Source: Setophaga petechia (taxonomy: Eukaryota > Chordata > Aves > Passeriformes > Parulidae). From it: 64,000 bases of DNA. Of this stretch, positions 27,477-40,100 are shown one piece after another. The stretch lies in NCBI GenBank assembly GCA_024362935.1, contig JANCRA010000007.1, positions 18,153,003 to 18,217,002 of the forward strand, given 5' to 3'. Each line of letters begins with the position of its first letter. The first letter of the stretch is position 1. The notes below the pieces were generated by a model that did not search any database, was not told where the DNA came from, and was given only the letters and a program-made list of their open reading frames with translations. Both the position numbers and the translations under genes were made by a program.

Positions 27477-27850
27477 ATGAACAAATAAAATTTCAGATCA
27501 GCACAACCAGATGTCTGTTTCCATATTAGTAGAAATTATTTCAAAAAAGTTTTTTTTTTCAGTACACAAAACAGAGATACTACTATGCAGAAATCCCTAA
27601 GCTGTGAAAAATCGTATCCTACTCACATTTCAACAGTGACAGAGCTTAGACAATGTGCAGATTCAACTTTCCAATCCTTCCCTGAACACTCAACACTTAG
27701 ACTTCTGCTCTTCACAATACCAGCAGGGCTGGGAACGGTTTTGGAAAACAAACCAGTCCATGGTTCTGCCAGCAGCGGTGTGTGTGGTTCATACTGTTCC
27801 TTCCTGTGCTCGGCTGGTCGCAGTGAGCCTCACCCACACCTCTGGGAGGC

Positions 27851-27966
27851 AGGGTGTAACACCCCGTTGTTACAGATAGGGAAACTGAGGCACAGAGTGT
27901 TTTTAAGTGACTTCGTCCCAAATCACGCAGCGAGCGAGTTGGTGAACTGGGAATGGATCCCAGCTG
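27851..27966 (-). repeat. MIR SINE within the SCD 3'UTR
   Basis: On the plus strand the reverse complement of the MIR core is easy to read: TTACAGATAGGGAAACTGAG, then GCACAGAG, TTAAGTGACTT and ACGCAGCGAGCGAGTTGG, ending in a GGGAATGGATCCCAG box. The element lies in the same sense as SCD. MIR is an ancient amniote tRNA-derived SINE, and this is the clearest copy in the window. Confidence 0.85.
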
Positions 27967-28072
27967 CTTTAGCCATGAGGTCCCACTGCTGCTTTTTCTG
28001 CTTCCACCTTTCACAGACTCATTTAAGCTAAACATACAGACGATGCGTCCAGGACACAAACATGCCACCAAA

Positions 28073-28107
28073 AATATATATATATTTATAGGTATATATA
28101 TATATAT
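28073..28107. repeat. (AT)n tract
   Basis: Two blocks of alternating A/T separated by TTTATAGG. They can pair with each other. The tract lies in the inferred SCD 3'UTR. Confidence 0.9.
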
Positions 28108-29300
28108 CTCAAACACAGTTCTACTTAAAGTGTTGTATCTGTTTCTTAATCTAACAAAAATTCTAACTCAAATACATTCAAAATCACCTGCACCCACAGT
28201 TCAATGTAGGCAATTAAATAATTAAGAAACCCCTTGAATGTTCATAACTCAGAAAAAAAAACAAAACGGCAAATAGCTGTCAATACTTCTATGTATATTA
28301 AAGAAAGATTTAAGGCACCCAGAGATATTTGCCAATCTACCTTTAAAGTGACTGGACAAACACCAGGACTGTTTGGTTACTGCTCCTCAACTTCCACTCT
28401 CATTCCAGATTCTGGACCTGAATCAGCACTTGAAATTTGAAAGGAACCCTTGATGTCAAGCCCTGCTTCTCTGCTCAGAGGATGTGAAATACCACTGCAT
28501 TTCACAGCACGCATCTCTACTGTAGAGTATGTCACACTACACCTTTAGGGCACCAGGAGCAAGGAAATCATTCTCCCCTTCTCCCCTCCCCTCACCCCTT
28601 TCAAATTACTGGCTGGAGCAAATTCATCCTCTGGGGACTTCAATGAGTTCAGAGGGGTTTACACTAGAGCAAAATCAGCCCACAATTACAGAGCTAACAG
28701 TGTTTCTCTTTTTTTGGAGGGCTTTTTGGTTTTTTCAAATGGTAGGATACAGTTCTAGCCACAACTCCCTTTGGTCCAGCCAGCACCCAGGCAGTCCACA
28801 GCCTCAGAGCAGTAAGGATGCTGTCTCCTAAAACCAGGAGCTGAAGGACTCTCTTCTCCATTTGTCCTTGTTCCTCTTGGCCAGAGACCACATCACCCCT
28901 AATGGCTCAAAAACTCAAAGGGTCCCATTGCTGAGCAAAAACAAGGTCATGGTGGTGGCAGGGAGGGGAAGGTGAGGAGACAGGCTCATTTTCTGAGTAA
29001 CAAGCTTGTTCTTGTTAAGGAGAACATCACAGAGCTATCCTGTCTCCTGGCGAGTTTCACTGCAGCAAGAGGAAGCAAAGCTGCAGACACTCACTCCCGT
29101 GAAGCTTCCCTGGCTGCGACGTGGCAGAGCTGAGGTGAGACAGTTGGCATCTGCACTGTCTCTGCCTTCCCTGGCCTGCCTGAATAAGGGAGACGCTGCA
29201 AACCCCACTCCAATGTCACTTTGTTCCAGCTACCTCTTGTGCTTTCCTCCAGCTCCGATTGATGCATTGAAGCAACAAAAACAGTACTATTGCTACAACT

Positions 29301-29334
29301 AATAACAATAATAGTAATAAAAATTAATAATAAC
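29301..29334. repeat. TAA-rich microsatellite
   Basis: Imperfect AAT/TAA repeat in the inferred SCD 3'UTR. It is read as ATT-rich in the SCD sense. Confidence 0.8.
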
Positions 29335-30942
29335 TAGGAGAATTAAGGGGGGAAAAGCACGTTCAGCTCAGTGAGGGGTGTGATGCCATAACATCCAGAA
29401 TGTAACTGACTGCCTGAACTCAAGTTGGTCTCTGTAACTTGCAGGAAACAACACCCACATGGACTTTTTTCCCCAGCGCCCTCCAGCTGCATGCCCACAT
29501 TGGCTCAGTGATGTAACTGCCCTTTCTGCAGGCTCAGCCGCCCTCGCTGCCTGTCTCACTGGCAAAGGAACGCGGTGGCGAGATGGCTCGCCAAGGGGGC
29601 TGGGAGGCAAGCTAAGGGACTAACAAGGAGCTCCTTCCCACTCCCTCTAGGCAGCAGGGAATGGCAAACCAACACAGCAGACCCTGGGCAAGAAAGCACA
29701 GAGGTAGCTCACACTGGTGGCAGTTTCTCACCTTGAGGTCTCAAGTTCCTTAAACCCCCTGTGCCACCTGGCCCCACAGTGATGTCTCTCAGGCACTTGT
29801 TGAGTGGAGCCCCCGAGGATGAAAATACCTGGTCCTGCAGACACCTTCACTCCTCCTTACACCTGCAGGTGCTCCCTTGTCCTGTCTCTGTGCTCAGCAA
29901 AGATGTGGATCTGCCTGCCACCCAGAAGGGACCCTGTTTTTCCAGCACATAAAGCAGCTTAGCTCAGAGGTGGAGCTTTGGTTTACATCCTTCTCCTCCT
30001 CTCCATTTTGGCAAAGTCCTATTTGCCAGCAAAAATCTCAGTGGTGGAGGTGAACAAAACTCACTATGGGCTGGTCCTGCCCCTTGGCAGCCAGTGGCAC
30101 ACCCTTCCATCTGTCCTCCTCCTCACCGTGGCTCTCCAAAACATCTGTGGAGCTCAGAGTCATGCTCTGGCTTCAGTCCCTCATGGCACAGACGGCAGTG
30201 CAGGGAGGGAGGCTGTGTCACCAGAGGGAGTGCAAATTAAGGCCACCAGCACTCCCTCTCCAGTGCCCACTGCTGTTACAGCATCCCCCAGCCAGTGGTG
30301 GACCTGGGGATGTGAGAGAGTCTGGGCACTCTTCTCTCCCCAGCCAGAGTGGCTAGATGGTGAGGGGCAGTGGAGAACACTTCCCAAGAGACATCCTGGA
30401 AAGAAACAACTCCTCTTTCTGATGACAAGAGCAAGGGTTGGGGGTGCTTTTCCCAGTAAGAGCAGTTTAGCCATGTCATGTCTGTCAGCAGCCCTTGAGA
30501 AAAGAGAAGGGACAGTGGCAGAAACTTTGGGGGGAAGGGAGTGGGGAAAGGGTCACTGACTTTATAAAGAGTACATAGCCAACTGCAATGGGCCTCCCCA
30601 GGCCACTTCCTACCAGCTTCTCTTCCAGGTCGAGACTGGGAAAATGTAAAGCAGGAGACAGGTTAGAGAGTCTGGAGAGGAAAACAGAAAGGGAAAGGAG
30701 AGGAGGGAAAGGGTGGCCTTGTGTTATAATGGCAGAGTCCTAGGTCTTAAATACATCCTGCAAAATGCAGCCTGGGAGGGGGGCGTTAAAACTCATTATC
30801 ATTATCTTAAGCAAACTGGTAGCATTATTCAGTAGTTAGTTAACAGAACATTAAACTTTGTCCAGCGTGTTTGGAGGGGGTGGGAAGGGAGAAAAAAGGA
30901 GGAAGGAGAGGTGTGGATGTGTGTGTGAAAGGGAGCAGGAAC

Positions 30943-31142
30943 TCAGCCACTCTTGTGACTTCCATCTCCAGTCCGCAATTTCCGAGCCAGGATGACCTCC
31001 TTGGAGACCTTCTTACGATCGCTGGCCAGCCCCAGGAGGCACATGAGGTCAATGAAGGCTGTGGTTAAGTTGAAGCGCCAGCCAAACTCACTGGTGGAGT
31101 AGTCATAGGGGAAGGTGTGGTGGTAGTTGTGGAAGCCTTCTC
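30943..31142 (-). CDS. SCD: SCD coding exon 6, C-terminus and stop (residues 295-360)
   Basis: The acceptor TTTTCAG|GAGAAGG restores Gly295. Histidine box III follows (GEGFHNYHH; H299, H302, H303), then PYDYSTSEFGW, SDRKKVSKEVILAR and the ending GDGSHKSG. The TGA stop is at 30945-30943. The same exon runs on into the long 3'UTR. Confidence 0.95.
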
Positions 31143-34100
31143 CTGAAAAACATGACCAGGGAGAGGATGTTGCAGAGCTCTAGGTGACAGACCCTTTATC
31201 TTGACTCAAAGCACCATATTCTTGTAAAGGGCTCTGGATTGAGTCCAGGTTCCTCTCTCCTCTCAGCCCAATTTCACCCTTCTGCAATCTACCCCATCCC
31301 ATTTGGGCATGACCCAGCATGCCAGGGCTGAGACAATGACAATCACAGAGGATTTTTGGTGCTTTAGAGGAAAAGAAGCATATGGCAGGGAACAGTGAAA
31401 GACCCTGGTTCCCCAGCTGCACCAAAAAACCAGAAGATTCCTAATAGTTTTTCCCCTCCCACCACAAGAAATCTAGTATTAATTCAGCTACCAGCTAGAC
31501 CAGCAGCAAGCCCCCAACAAACCAGGCTAATCAATACTCCCACAACACTGGCAATCCTCATGTCAAATCCAAAGCACATTTCCAGATGGGGAAAAAAGCA
31601 GACACTTCTATTAAGTTATCTACACCAGTCAGCCACTATCTGTTCTGGACACTGTCAACATTGGCTTCAGTGCTCACCCCTTCAAAGACACTGCCTTGAC
31701 TCCTGCTCCTACCCCTGAATCTCTGCAGTTCAAATCCCTCTCTACTAAAATTCCATAAGCAGATCCTTTGGTGGTGGAAATCACTGGAGCCCCACTGAAG
31801 TACAGTGGTGCAAAACAGATGAGGATTTAGGCAGGGGAAAACCGATAAGAGCATATGCTGATCCTGGGATGTACTTTACTAGATCTTCAAAATTTCAGTA
31901 AAAATATGAAAGCATCTATCTTGTCTTACCCTCAAGTACCCCCAAAATCACTAGCTGTCCTGAGAACATGTCAAAATGTGAATTTGCTGGTTTTCAAGTT
32001 GACAAATCTCAGAGAGATATGCAGTGACATCAGCACACATTTTTCAGTCTAGTGAACGTGGCAGAGAAACCTCTGAACAGGGTAAATAAAATATTGTCAT
32101 TGAGATAAGAAGGTGCTAAGTGTAGCAGAGTCCTTTCCAGCCTGGAAAGAGTCCGATGGGAGCTGATAACCCCACTGCCCTTATGTACTCACTGGCCAGC
32201 ACAGGAAACACCCTCAGATGCAGAGGCTGAAAGGTGCAGGGGAAATAGGGACACCTGTATTGATAGAAATTCCTAGAAGCAGTTGCAGCCCCAAGAGGCA
32301 GTCCCTGTTCTGCAGTCCCCCTGCAGCAAAGACACAGATGTTGGACATACCTATGGCCCCCAGGCTGACCAAGGGGTTCTCCCGCGGGTTGATGTTCTGG
32401 TCATACGGCCGGTTGCCAAACATGTGAGCAGCACTGTTCACTAGCCAAGTGCAATTGAGCCCTACGGTGTAGCGCAGGATGGCTGGAATGAAGAAGCTGA
32501 TGATGATGGATTCATCCCAGAAGTACCAGGGCACTACAGAAGGCAGTGTGAAGCACAGCAACACCACTGAAGGCTTGTAGTATCTGGAAAGGAAGGGACC
32601 AGGAGGAAGGGGTTCAGTGGCAGAGGCAGGACAGGAAGGACTGATTCAGTCCTCCATTTGAAGGATTCATGCTCAGCTATACAGGGAAAATCAAGTGCAG
32701 AAATGCCTCTCTCCTGAGCCTTGTATCTTTTGCTCTGGATGTGCAGAAGCCATGCCTGGAGATTCCCAAGTCCTATCATCAGGCAAGAGACTCAGACTAA
32801 ATCCTGCTCTCCTCACATCTGCACAAAGCAATGCTCCCATCACCATGGGGGTGAGTGAGAGTCCAGACATTCAGACACCCAGAAAAGCTGCTGTTTTTGG
32901 CTTCATGTGTCATTTGCTTCTCTGCTATATTGGTCCGTAAAGGCAACCCTGTGCTTCCAGAGTCCCACACATGGTCTTTTCTCTGGCTTTGGCCCAGTGC
33001 TGCAACTCCTCCTTGCAGACTTGGCTCTGCCTACAAATACACCCCATCAACAAGTGCAAGCAAGTGGCACAGATGAGCATGTGGGCTCTCTCACACTAGA
33101 AGAATGGGAATAGAGGAAGGTGAACTGCTCTGATGATCCACAAGAAAAGTCAGTCTGGGACTGTACTAGGAACTTCCTGACTTAGGCTGGTTACTATATG
33201 GGTTAAGTCCCACATCCCTGCAGCCTTTGCGATAGGCTCACCTTCTATGTGTCCTAGTATAGCTCCAGATGGGTGAGAGATACCCTACCGAAGAGGCACC
33301 AGTGAATGAAGACTGTTCTTCCCAGTTACTGCACCTCTCACATCTCCATTTTCAACCCTTCTTTCACCATACTGTTTCCAAAAGACTGAGGGAAGAGGGG
33401 CACACACATGGCCTGGAAGGTGTACAATCTCCAAGGATGTCTCAGAGGCACCTGTGTGTGGGCTCTGGGCCAGCCAAAGCAGCAGCTTGGCTGTGGGGTG
33501 AGCAGGTGTGGAGTGGCTTTGTGGTGGGAATCTCAGCCTACTGCTGGCAAGATGCTGCAGGGTAGGCATGCAAGAGAAGGGTGTGGGAGGGCTAGAGGTA
33601 GCACTAGATTCTAAACATTTCTCATAGGAGAGAAACAGCTCATTTCTCACAGCTCATCTCACAGCAAAGCCTTGGGCATGCTGAAGAATCACATTTCTCA
33701 CATGATGCCCTCAATCCTCTCGCATTCCATCAAAGCCACTTGAGTTCCCAGCCCATTTGTCCCTGCTCCACTCCCCATGGCTCCCCACTAAGGCTGACTC
33801 CACTACTCACCTGCGCTGGAACATCACCACTTTGTCAGCCTTGATGTCACTGAGGTCCAGCTTCTGTCCCTTCTCGATGACATCGGGGTGCTTGCGCACA
33901 AGCAGCCAACCAATGTGGGAGAAGAAGAAGCCCCGCATGGCGTTGTGTGGGTCTGCATCTGTTTCGGAGAACTTGTGATGGACACGGTGGTCCCGGACCC
34001 ACTCGTAGATGTCATTCTGCAAGTCAGCAGGAGTGAAAACTTAGGGTCAGGGCTGGAGATGTTCCCTTCAAATTACAAAGTGGCCCAAAATGCTTGAATA

Positions 34101-37100
34101 CTTAAATCCTGAACTGAACTTGTATCAGTGGCATTATGTCTCATTAGGGTTTGGGGTTTCTGAACTTAAAACATAGGTTGAGTTTTGGCTGCACCTTGCC
34201 AGGTTTTTGGGAAGCAGCTCCAGGAGTGTCTCATTGCTGCTCTTTGATTGGCCAACTCTGGGCTGGGGGGGGTTTCACCACACCCATGGTGCTGCAAGCT
34301 CTGATTGGTCAGCCTGTGCCCCACCCCTGCAGCACCTACTCTCATTGGCTGGCTGTTGCCTCCTCTCTTATGCTTGGCTCCTGTCCCATCCCCATCCCTG
34401 TCCCCATCCCCATCCCTGCACAGTGCCAGGCGAGGCTGACCTGCCCCTTCCCTCTACCTGACATTTCCCATAGGTCATCCTGCCTTGCTTGTCCTGGGAT
34501 TGCCTAATCAGATGTTTAACTTCGGGGGGGGGGAGGGCTTTTTAAATTTTTTTTTTCCATTGGAAATCAAACAGTCTTAAAATTGAGGTCCCTTTTTAGA
34601 AGGAGAACAAACACACTCTTTCAATGACATTTCTCAAAAATACCTCTCTTCAGCCCCATTACTGTTCAATTTAAGCAGCAAAATCAATACTGTTTGGAAA
34701 ATGTCAACGCTTTTATCATTTGTATTATGAAATGATTGCTTTGGCTGGTTTTAAGAATAGATTTTCATAAGCCTGTGATCATTTCTTTGTATCAAGATTT
34801 CAATGAGCTTAAAGCCATGTATTACACCATCCTAGAAAACATGAAATAGAGATCTAACCATGGCTCTATTACCTGTATTACACAAGAGGCTCCTTAATCA
34901 CCTGCATACCCAGGACTTTTCCTGAAAACACTTTGAAGATAGGGAAATGGCATAACCATCCCTATTTCTTGCCTCGAAAGACTAAGGGACTTGTCCACAC
35001 AGGGAGCCTTAACAGAGACTCAACTCCTCAAGTCCTTTTCAGTTATTGTAACCACTCCTCCTTTACCTGTGATAAAATGATTTACCTGCAGGCCATTCAA
35101 GAAGGCAATGATAGACATGGGCCAGGGTTAAAGTCTTGCTTGTTTCCTAATAGTGGGAACTGCCACCTTCCTTCCGGCCAAATATCTCCAAGTATCAGCA
35201 GCCCTTGCTGATTGTGGCCTTGGTCACTCAGTATTCCCCCAGAAAAGAGTGGCCCAGCTGCCCTCCCTATCTAAGTAGGCAGAGAAACTCAACCAGTACC
35301 TATGCTGGAAAAGTTTCACCCGTGAGCCTAAGTCTCTTTCACATCCCAGACCCTACACAGCACCATGTAACATGAGAAAGCCCAGTCTGAAAGTTGACAG
35401 ACAACTTGGGCTTGCACATATGGGAAGGTTTTCCCTGTCTTGCTGGAGGTAGGAGGCACAAATTTGGAAAGAGACCACGTAACACAGCTGGATCATGGTA
35501 TGACTTCATCTACCACATCCTGTCTACAAACAAAATCAGGAGTCTCAAACCTGAAAAATCTGTATCTTGACCCAAACTTTAGCTCATTATCTTTTCTACA
35601 GGTCTTATTTTGGACCCACCTCTAACTGCAACCCTGACTGAAAATCATGACTTTCTGAGAAGAGCAAGCAAAGCCAAGGAGAATGTCTTCTTCCTTGGCA
35701 TATCCCAGCTACAGTCTATAATCATGAGACCTTCTGTTGTGCTGCAGCTGACAGGTCTTGCAGGTGGAAAAGCCAGTTAGAGGCAGAATTCATAAAGTCT
35801 CTGAAATTACGAGTCACAGGTCTCTGAGCAGCCAACAGGCATTTTCTGGAGGACCTAAGATAAGACAGTCCATAAACTTCTGTGATCTTAAAAGTTCCTG
35901 ATTTCCTCTGCTGCCACTAATAGGAATGAGAGAAATTCAACATAAATCTTCTCTTGATCTCACTGAAAGTAACTACTAAAAAAATCCATGGGGAATAGTA
36001 TCGAATTTTCACTAAAACTTTGGATTAGTTCCTATTGAAGCTGAAATATCTGTCTGTCTCTCATCTTTGTCTATTCCTATCCCCTACAGCAATAGCTCAG
36101 CAAATTCTTTCCCCCTCTGCCCTATAACCCTGTGAAAGATGGTCTTTGTACAGGACTAGCTAATACACAGCAACCCATCCTGTTGCCTCGCTGAGTACTG
36201 GACCACTGGCTGGGATCAGCAGCTTAGTCCCTCCCCTTCCTCATCAAAGACAGCTGTTTGGTACTATCAGAGAAGAAGAAATTCAATGATGTTTTAGAAA
36301 GTTTTTCAAAGCTTAAAAAACTTTACTCTGTTTTGATTACATGTAAAAAAAAATAATATCCTCTGGAGAATTACTTAAGAGCACAGCACTGATACTTTTG
36401 TGTTCACCTTTTTATAGCAGAAAGTGCTGCATTCTGACACCTTCCTGAGTACTTCCCACAGACAAGAAACCCTTCAGTACAGTTGGAGGATGGAGTGTTG
36501 TTAGGGCTGACTTACAGCAGCAAGCCTGAGAGGATTTATTTTTCTGTGCCATGCCAATCTGGGTTTTCACTTTGACTTCTACAGATTTGCAGTTTTGTTT
36601 GTTTTGGGGACTGTGAAGTACTCTCACAGTAGTTAGGCAATATCCTGAGTTTAGAGCTCTTTGAGAGGTGAAGCAATCTTCCAAGGTGCTTAACAGTGCC
36701 TGCAGTCACTTGTGCCACTCTGAATGGGCCCAACCCTTCTCTCCTTAAAATATCACTGACCTGGGACAACCCTCTGGAAGCCAGGGGAGTGATTTTTAAC
36801 ATGATTAGTCCTAAATATCACTCTTCTGAATGAGAGAAACATCCCCGAAATCTCAACAAGTTCTTGGTCTTTAGGAAGTAGCAAATTCTACATCCTGTAG
36901 AATTCTACAATTCCTGGCTTAGCAGATGTCTTCTCCTTTATCAGCCACACAGCAAAAGGAGAGTGAGGCAACACCAGGAAAACACTTAACACTTCCACAC
37001 CTCTTTCAGGGGACCTGGTGCAAGCATAGGGAGACCACACCTTAAGAGAAAGGTACATTCCTGCTTCAGAGATTTCCTACCCCTGGTTTTGGCCTGTTGC

Positions 37101-40100
37101 CCTCTCAACACTGGGTTTGTCTCAGAGTCAGCCTCTGATAGGACAAGGTAAAGACAATGAGACAGACTCTAGCTCTGCAGTGTTAGATGGAAAGGGCTGT
37201 CTTCTTCCTAACAAGAGGTAGTAGGAGAGAGGAGCCTCTTCATCAGATTGTGTCCCCTGTCTGGGACAGGGATTCATGGGAGCACTTCCTTCTGAGGACC
37301 AGTGGGACACGGAGGAAATGCTTACCTGGAAGGCCATGGAGTTGGCAATAGTCAGGAAGATGCGCAGGGGCAGCGTGGCTTTGTAGGAGCGATGACTCCA
37401 GAGGCGGTGAGATCCAGCTGTGATCCCCAGAGCACTCACCACGAAACACAGAAGAGCTACAAAGGAAAAAAAGGTGTTAGAGTAGTTGGAGCAAAGCTTC
37501 AAGCAGAGCAACACAAAGGTGGGCCTTCCCCCAAAGCTGTATAAGCAAGAGAAGAATCCATGGAGAACAGAATGGGGCAATAAAACTCAATGTGAGATTG
37601 CCTAAGCTACCACAGGCCTCCTAGACAATGTGGACAAAGCAATTCAGCTCTTCATCTCTAACAAGGAAGGAGGCTTCCCCTTAGAAGACTCACAAGGGCT
37701 GGTTCTTCAGCATAGTGCCATCTGTCACAGTGCAGAGTAGTCAAAATTGTATAAACTGGCTGCTTTCATAAAGCACTGAGGTAAAAGCACTGCAGTCCAC
37801 CAGGGAACAGTTTTTCCCTTTCCTTCCACCCCAAATAATCCAGGCTCCTGCTTTCCCATCTCACCAATCCCCCACTAAATCTCTTTTGCATTACTTTCAC
37901 CAAGAGATGGTAGATAATCTTAGCATTCTTGAGCAGAAGAACTCAAGCCCAGGGTTAGGCTTTTCTTCTGCTCCCTTTCTCAGCAGAAGCTGGCAAAAAA
38001 AAGATCTAACCTATCCTCCCACTGAAGTCTGGGCTTCACCTTCAGCTCTAGCACTGGTTTAAGATCTGCCCAGAGGCTAATGTTCCTAGGGTCTTTTTGA
38101 TCCCTCGCTCTGCTCAACTCCTGCACCTTTCTCAGAAGGAAACCCCAGGGCTAACGATTCATTGCAAGTTGTGCCCATGGCAGACGCAGATGTTGCTGGG
38201 CCCTTTTGAGCTTTGAGGCTGCTTCATGTGTTCCCTCTTCACGCAGGGCAAAAGGAATTCCTTGCCCCTTTGGCATCTAGTAAAAAACCACATCCCTCTC
38301 CCAACACATCATGAGTTCATATTTGCCCTGGTCTGTGAGCCTGTTTGTCCTCCTGAGAATTCTGGAAATTAGCGTCAGCTCCAGCATCTGATCCTAAAAC
38401 TGAAATGGAGAAAAGATCCCAAGAGTTTCATAGCAGCATTACACTAGGAAAGTAGGGTAAGAAGAAAATTGGTTCTGCAAATTACTCTTCCTCTAAAGGA
38501 AGGGTCAGGAAGTTTGGTAGAAAGAGGGCATTCAACAGCTGGTTTGCTCTGCAAGCTCAGACACAAAGAGGGAAGGGTGCACATCTGTGAACAGGTCAAC
38601 TGATCCACCTCTAGTCCTCTGGGGGAAGCAATGCCTTCTTACCAGTCCCCCAGGGCAAACTTTCCTGGTATAAATTTGCATATTTCAGCCAATTGTATCA
38701 ATCATTAGAAAAGTTCCTTATTCCTTTGTGTAAGTCCATGGATAGGAATTGCTGGTAGTATGCTTGACGTTCAGCCATTCAGTCCAGCCAAATGGCTCTA
38801 ATCAAGTTTATCTTGAATCCAGAAAACCAGATACTCTGACAAAAACTTGTCTGGAATCAGAAATCTGAGACCTGTGCCAGGCATGGCCCAATTCTTTAAT
38901 TCAAAATAATACAGGCTTTATTTCTGCTCATCTCCTGCTTCATCTTCCTTCTGTCACCTCCTTTTTGTTTTTCTACGTTCCCAGCCTAATCTCTTATCCA
39001 CTAAAAGCCTGTCTTGGCTGATTTAACATCATCTTCTGGCCCCTTAAACTTGCATGAACTCTTCTCACTCCCATCCCACTGCACAAGAGTGACCTTCCCT
39101 GTCTGCTGCTCTAACTGTGATTCCCCATCTTCATCTTCTCCCTTGGTTCCTTGGCTGCTGCTGAATGCAGCACAAGCCTTGGACCAGCACAACTCTGCCT
39201 TATGTCTCCCAGCACCTTGGCAGTCTTTCAGAAGAGCTAAGCGTGCAAATACGGCAGGATCCAGCCTTTGCAAGAGACAACAGAGCTGAACAAAGCTCAC
39301 AAAGCTGTCCAATACAGACAATTATACAGACAATTCTCAGAATTTGCCTGTGGATACCCCTGTTGGGAAAAGATGACACCAGCAACAATGACATTATCAG
39401 CAAGCACAGGGAATCACAAAAGAGATGTGACGGGGACACCAACAGACTCCAAACCCAGACAACCCACTATGTGCTTTTGGGTATCCTTTCCTGGAAGCTT
39501 TTGTAAAAAATTTGGAAAAGTACCACTGCTTTTGGGTGCGCCGGTATAGAACAGGCTCAGCCTCCATCCAAAGCCCATGAACCTCAGCAGCTCATGCTGA
39601 CTTCTCTTGGACCTGCATCCCAGGTCACTACAATGGCCATAACTCTCTAATTATAATCCTGTGCTGCCTGGCCTCATGCCCGTGTACAGAAGCTGTAGTT
39701 TAGCTAAGGGGCAGACACCTTCTGTGGCAAAGCAACTGATTCTCAGTTTATGCATTGGTGGCACCAGCTCCACAGAAAGCCAGACCCTACCTGGAGACAA
39801 TTAGATCCATCAGCCATATCTAAGAGTTTATGTGACAGTGACAGGATATGCACAATGATTGAAATCCTTGTGGAATACAGAAGAATTCAGCACCTTTATG
39901 ATTCAGACACTTCACCCCCACAAACACGTACAGTGATGATCAATCATTGCATAGTCAGGGAATCAGCATCTCACAGGGAAGAAGAAAAACTCCTCCAAGA
40001 TCACCCACTAAGGATTTAATTGGCAAGAGATTGGAGAAGGTGAAATAAAGTAGCACAGATTTTCACACCTGCCCTGTGATGCTGCCCCAAACTGAAGGAC

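Larger units (their letters stand above)
27450..30942 (-). other. SCD: Inferred SCD 3'UTR (about 3.5 kb)
   Basis: No AATAAA occurs on the minus strand between the SCD stop and 27476-27471, so that is the first canonical poly(A) signal. A 3'UTR of 3.5 kb fits mammalian SCD, whose 3'UTR is also several kilobases. The segment contains a MIR SINE (27851-27966), an (AT)n tract (28073-28107) and a TAA-rich stretch (29301-29334). Open frames here on either strand are short and look like chance. The extent is an inference. Confidence 0.65.
34017..37325 (-). other. SCD: SCD intron 3 (3309 bp)
   Basis: GT-AG intron. It contains three inverted CCAAT boxes (34247-34348), a short CCATCC repeat near 34386-34420, G and T runs near 34524-34557 and a MIR-like fragment around 34915-35045. 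The rest is unremarkable. Confidence 0.9.

Noticed and set aside
33947..33970. Asp instead of His in the SCD ETHADPHN motif, as a possible catalytic defect
   Set aside because: This His is not one of the nine metal ligands, and Asp is frequent here in other delta-9 desaturases.
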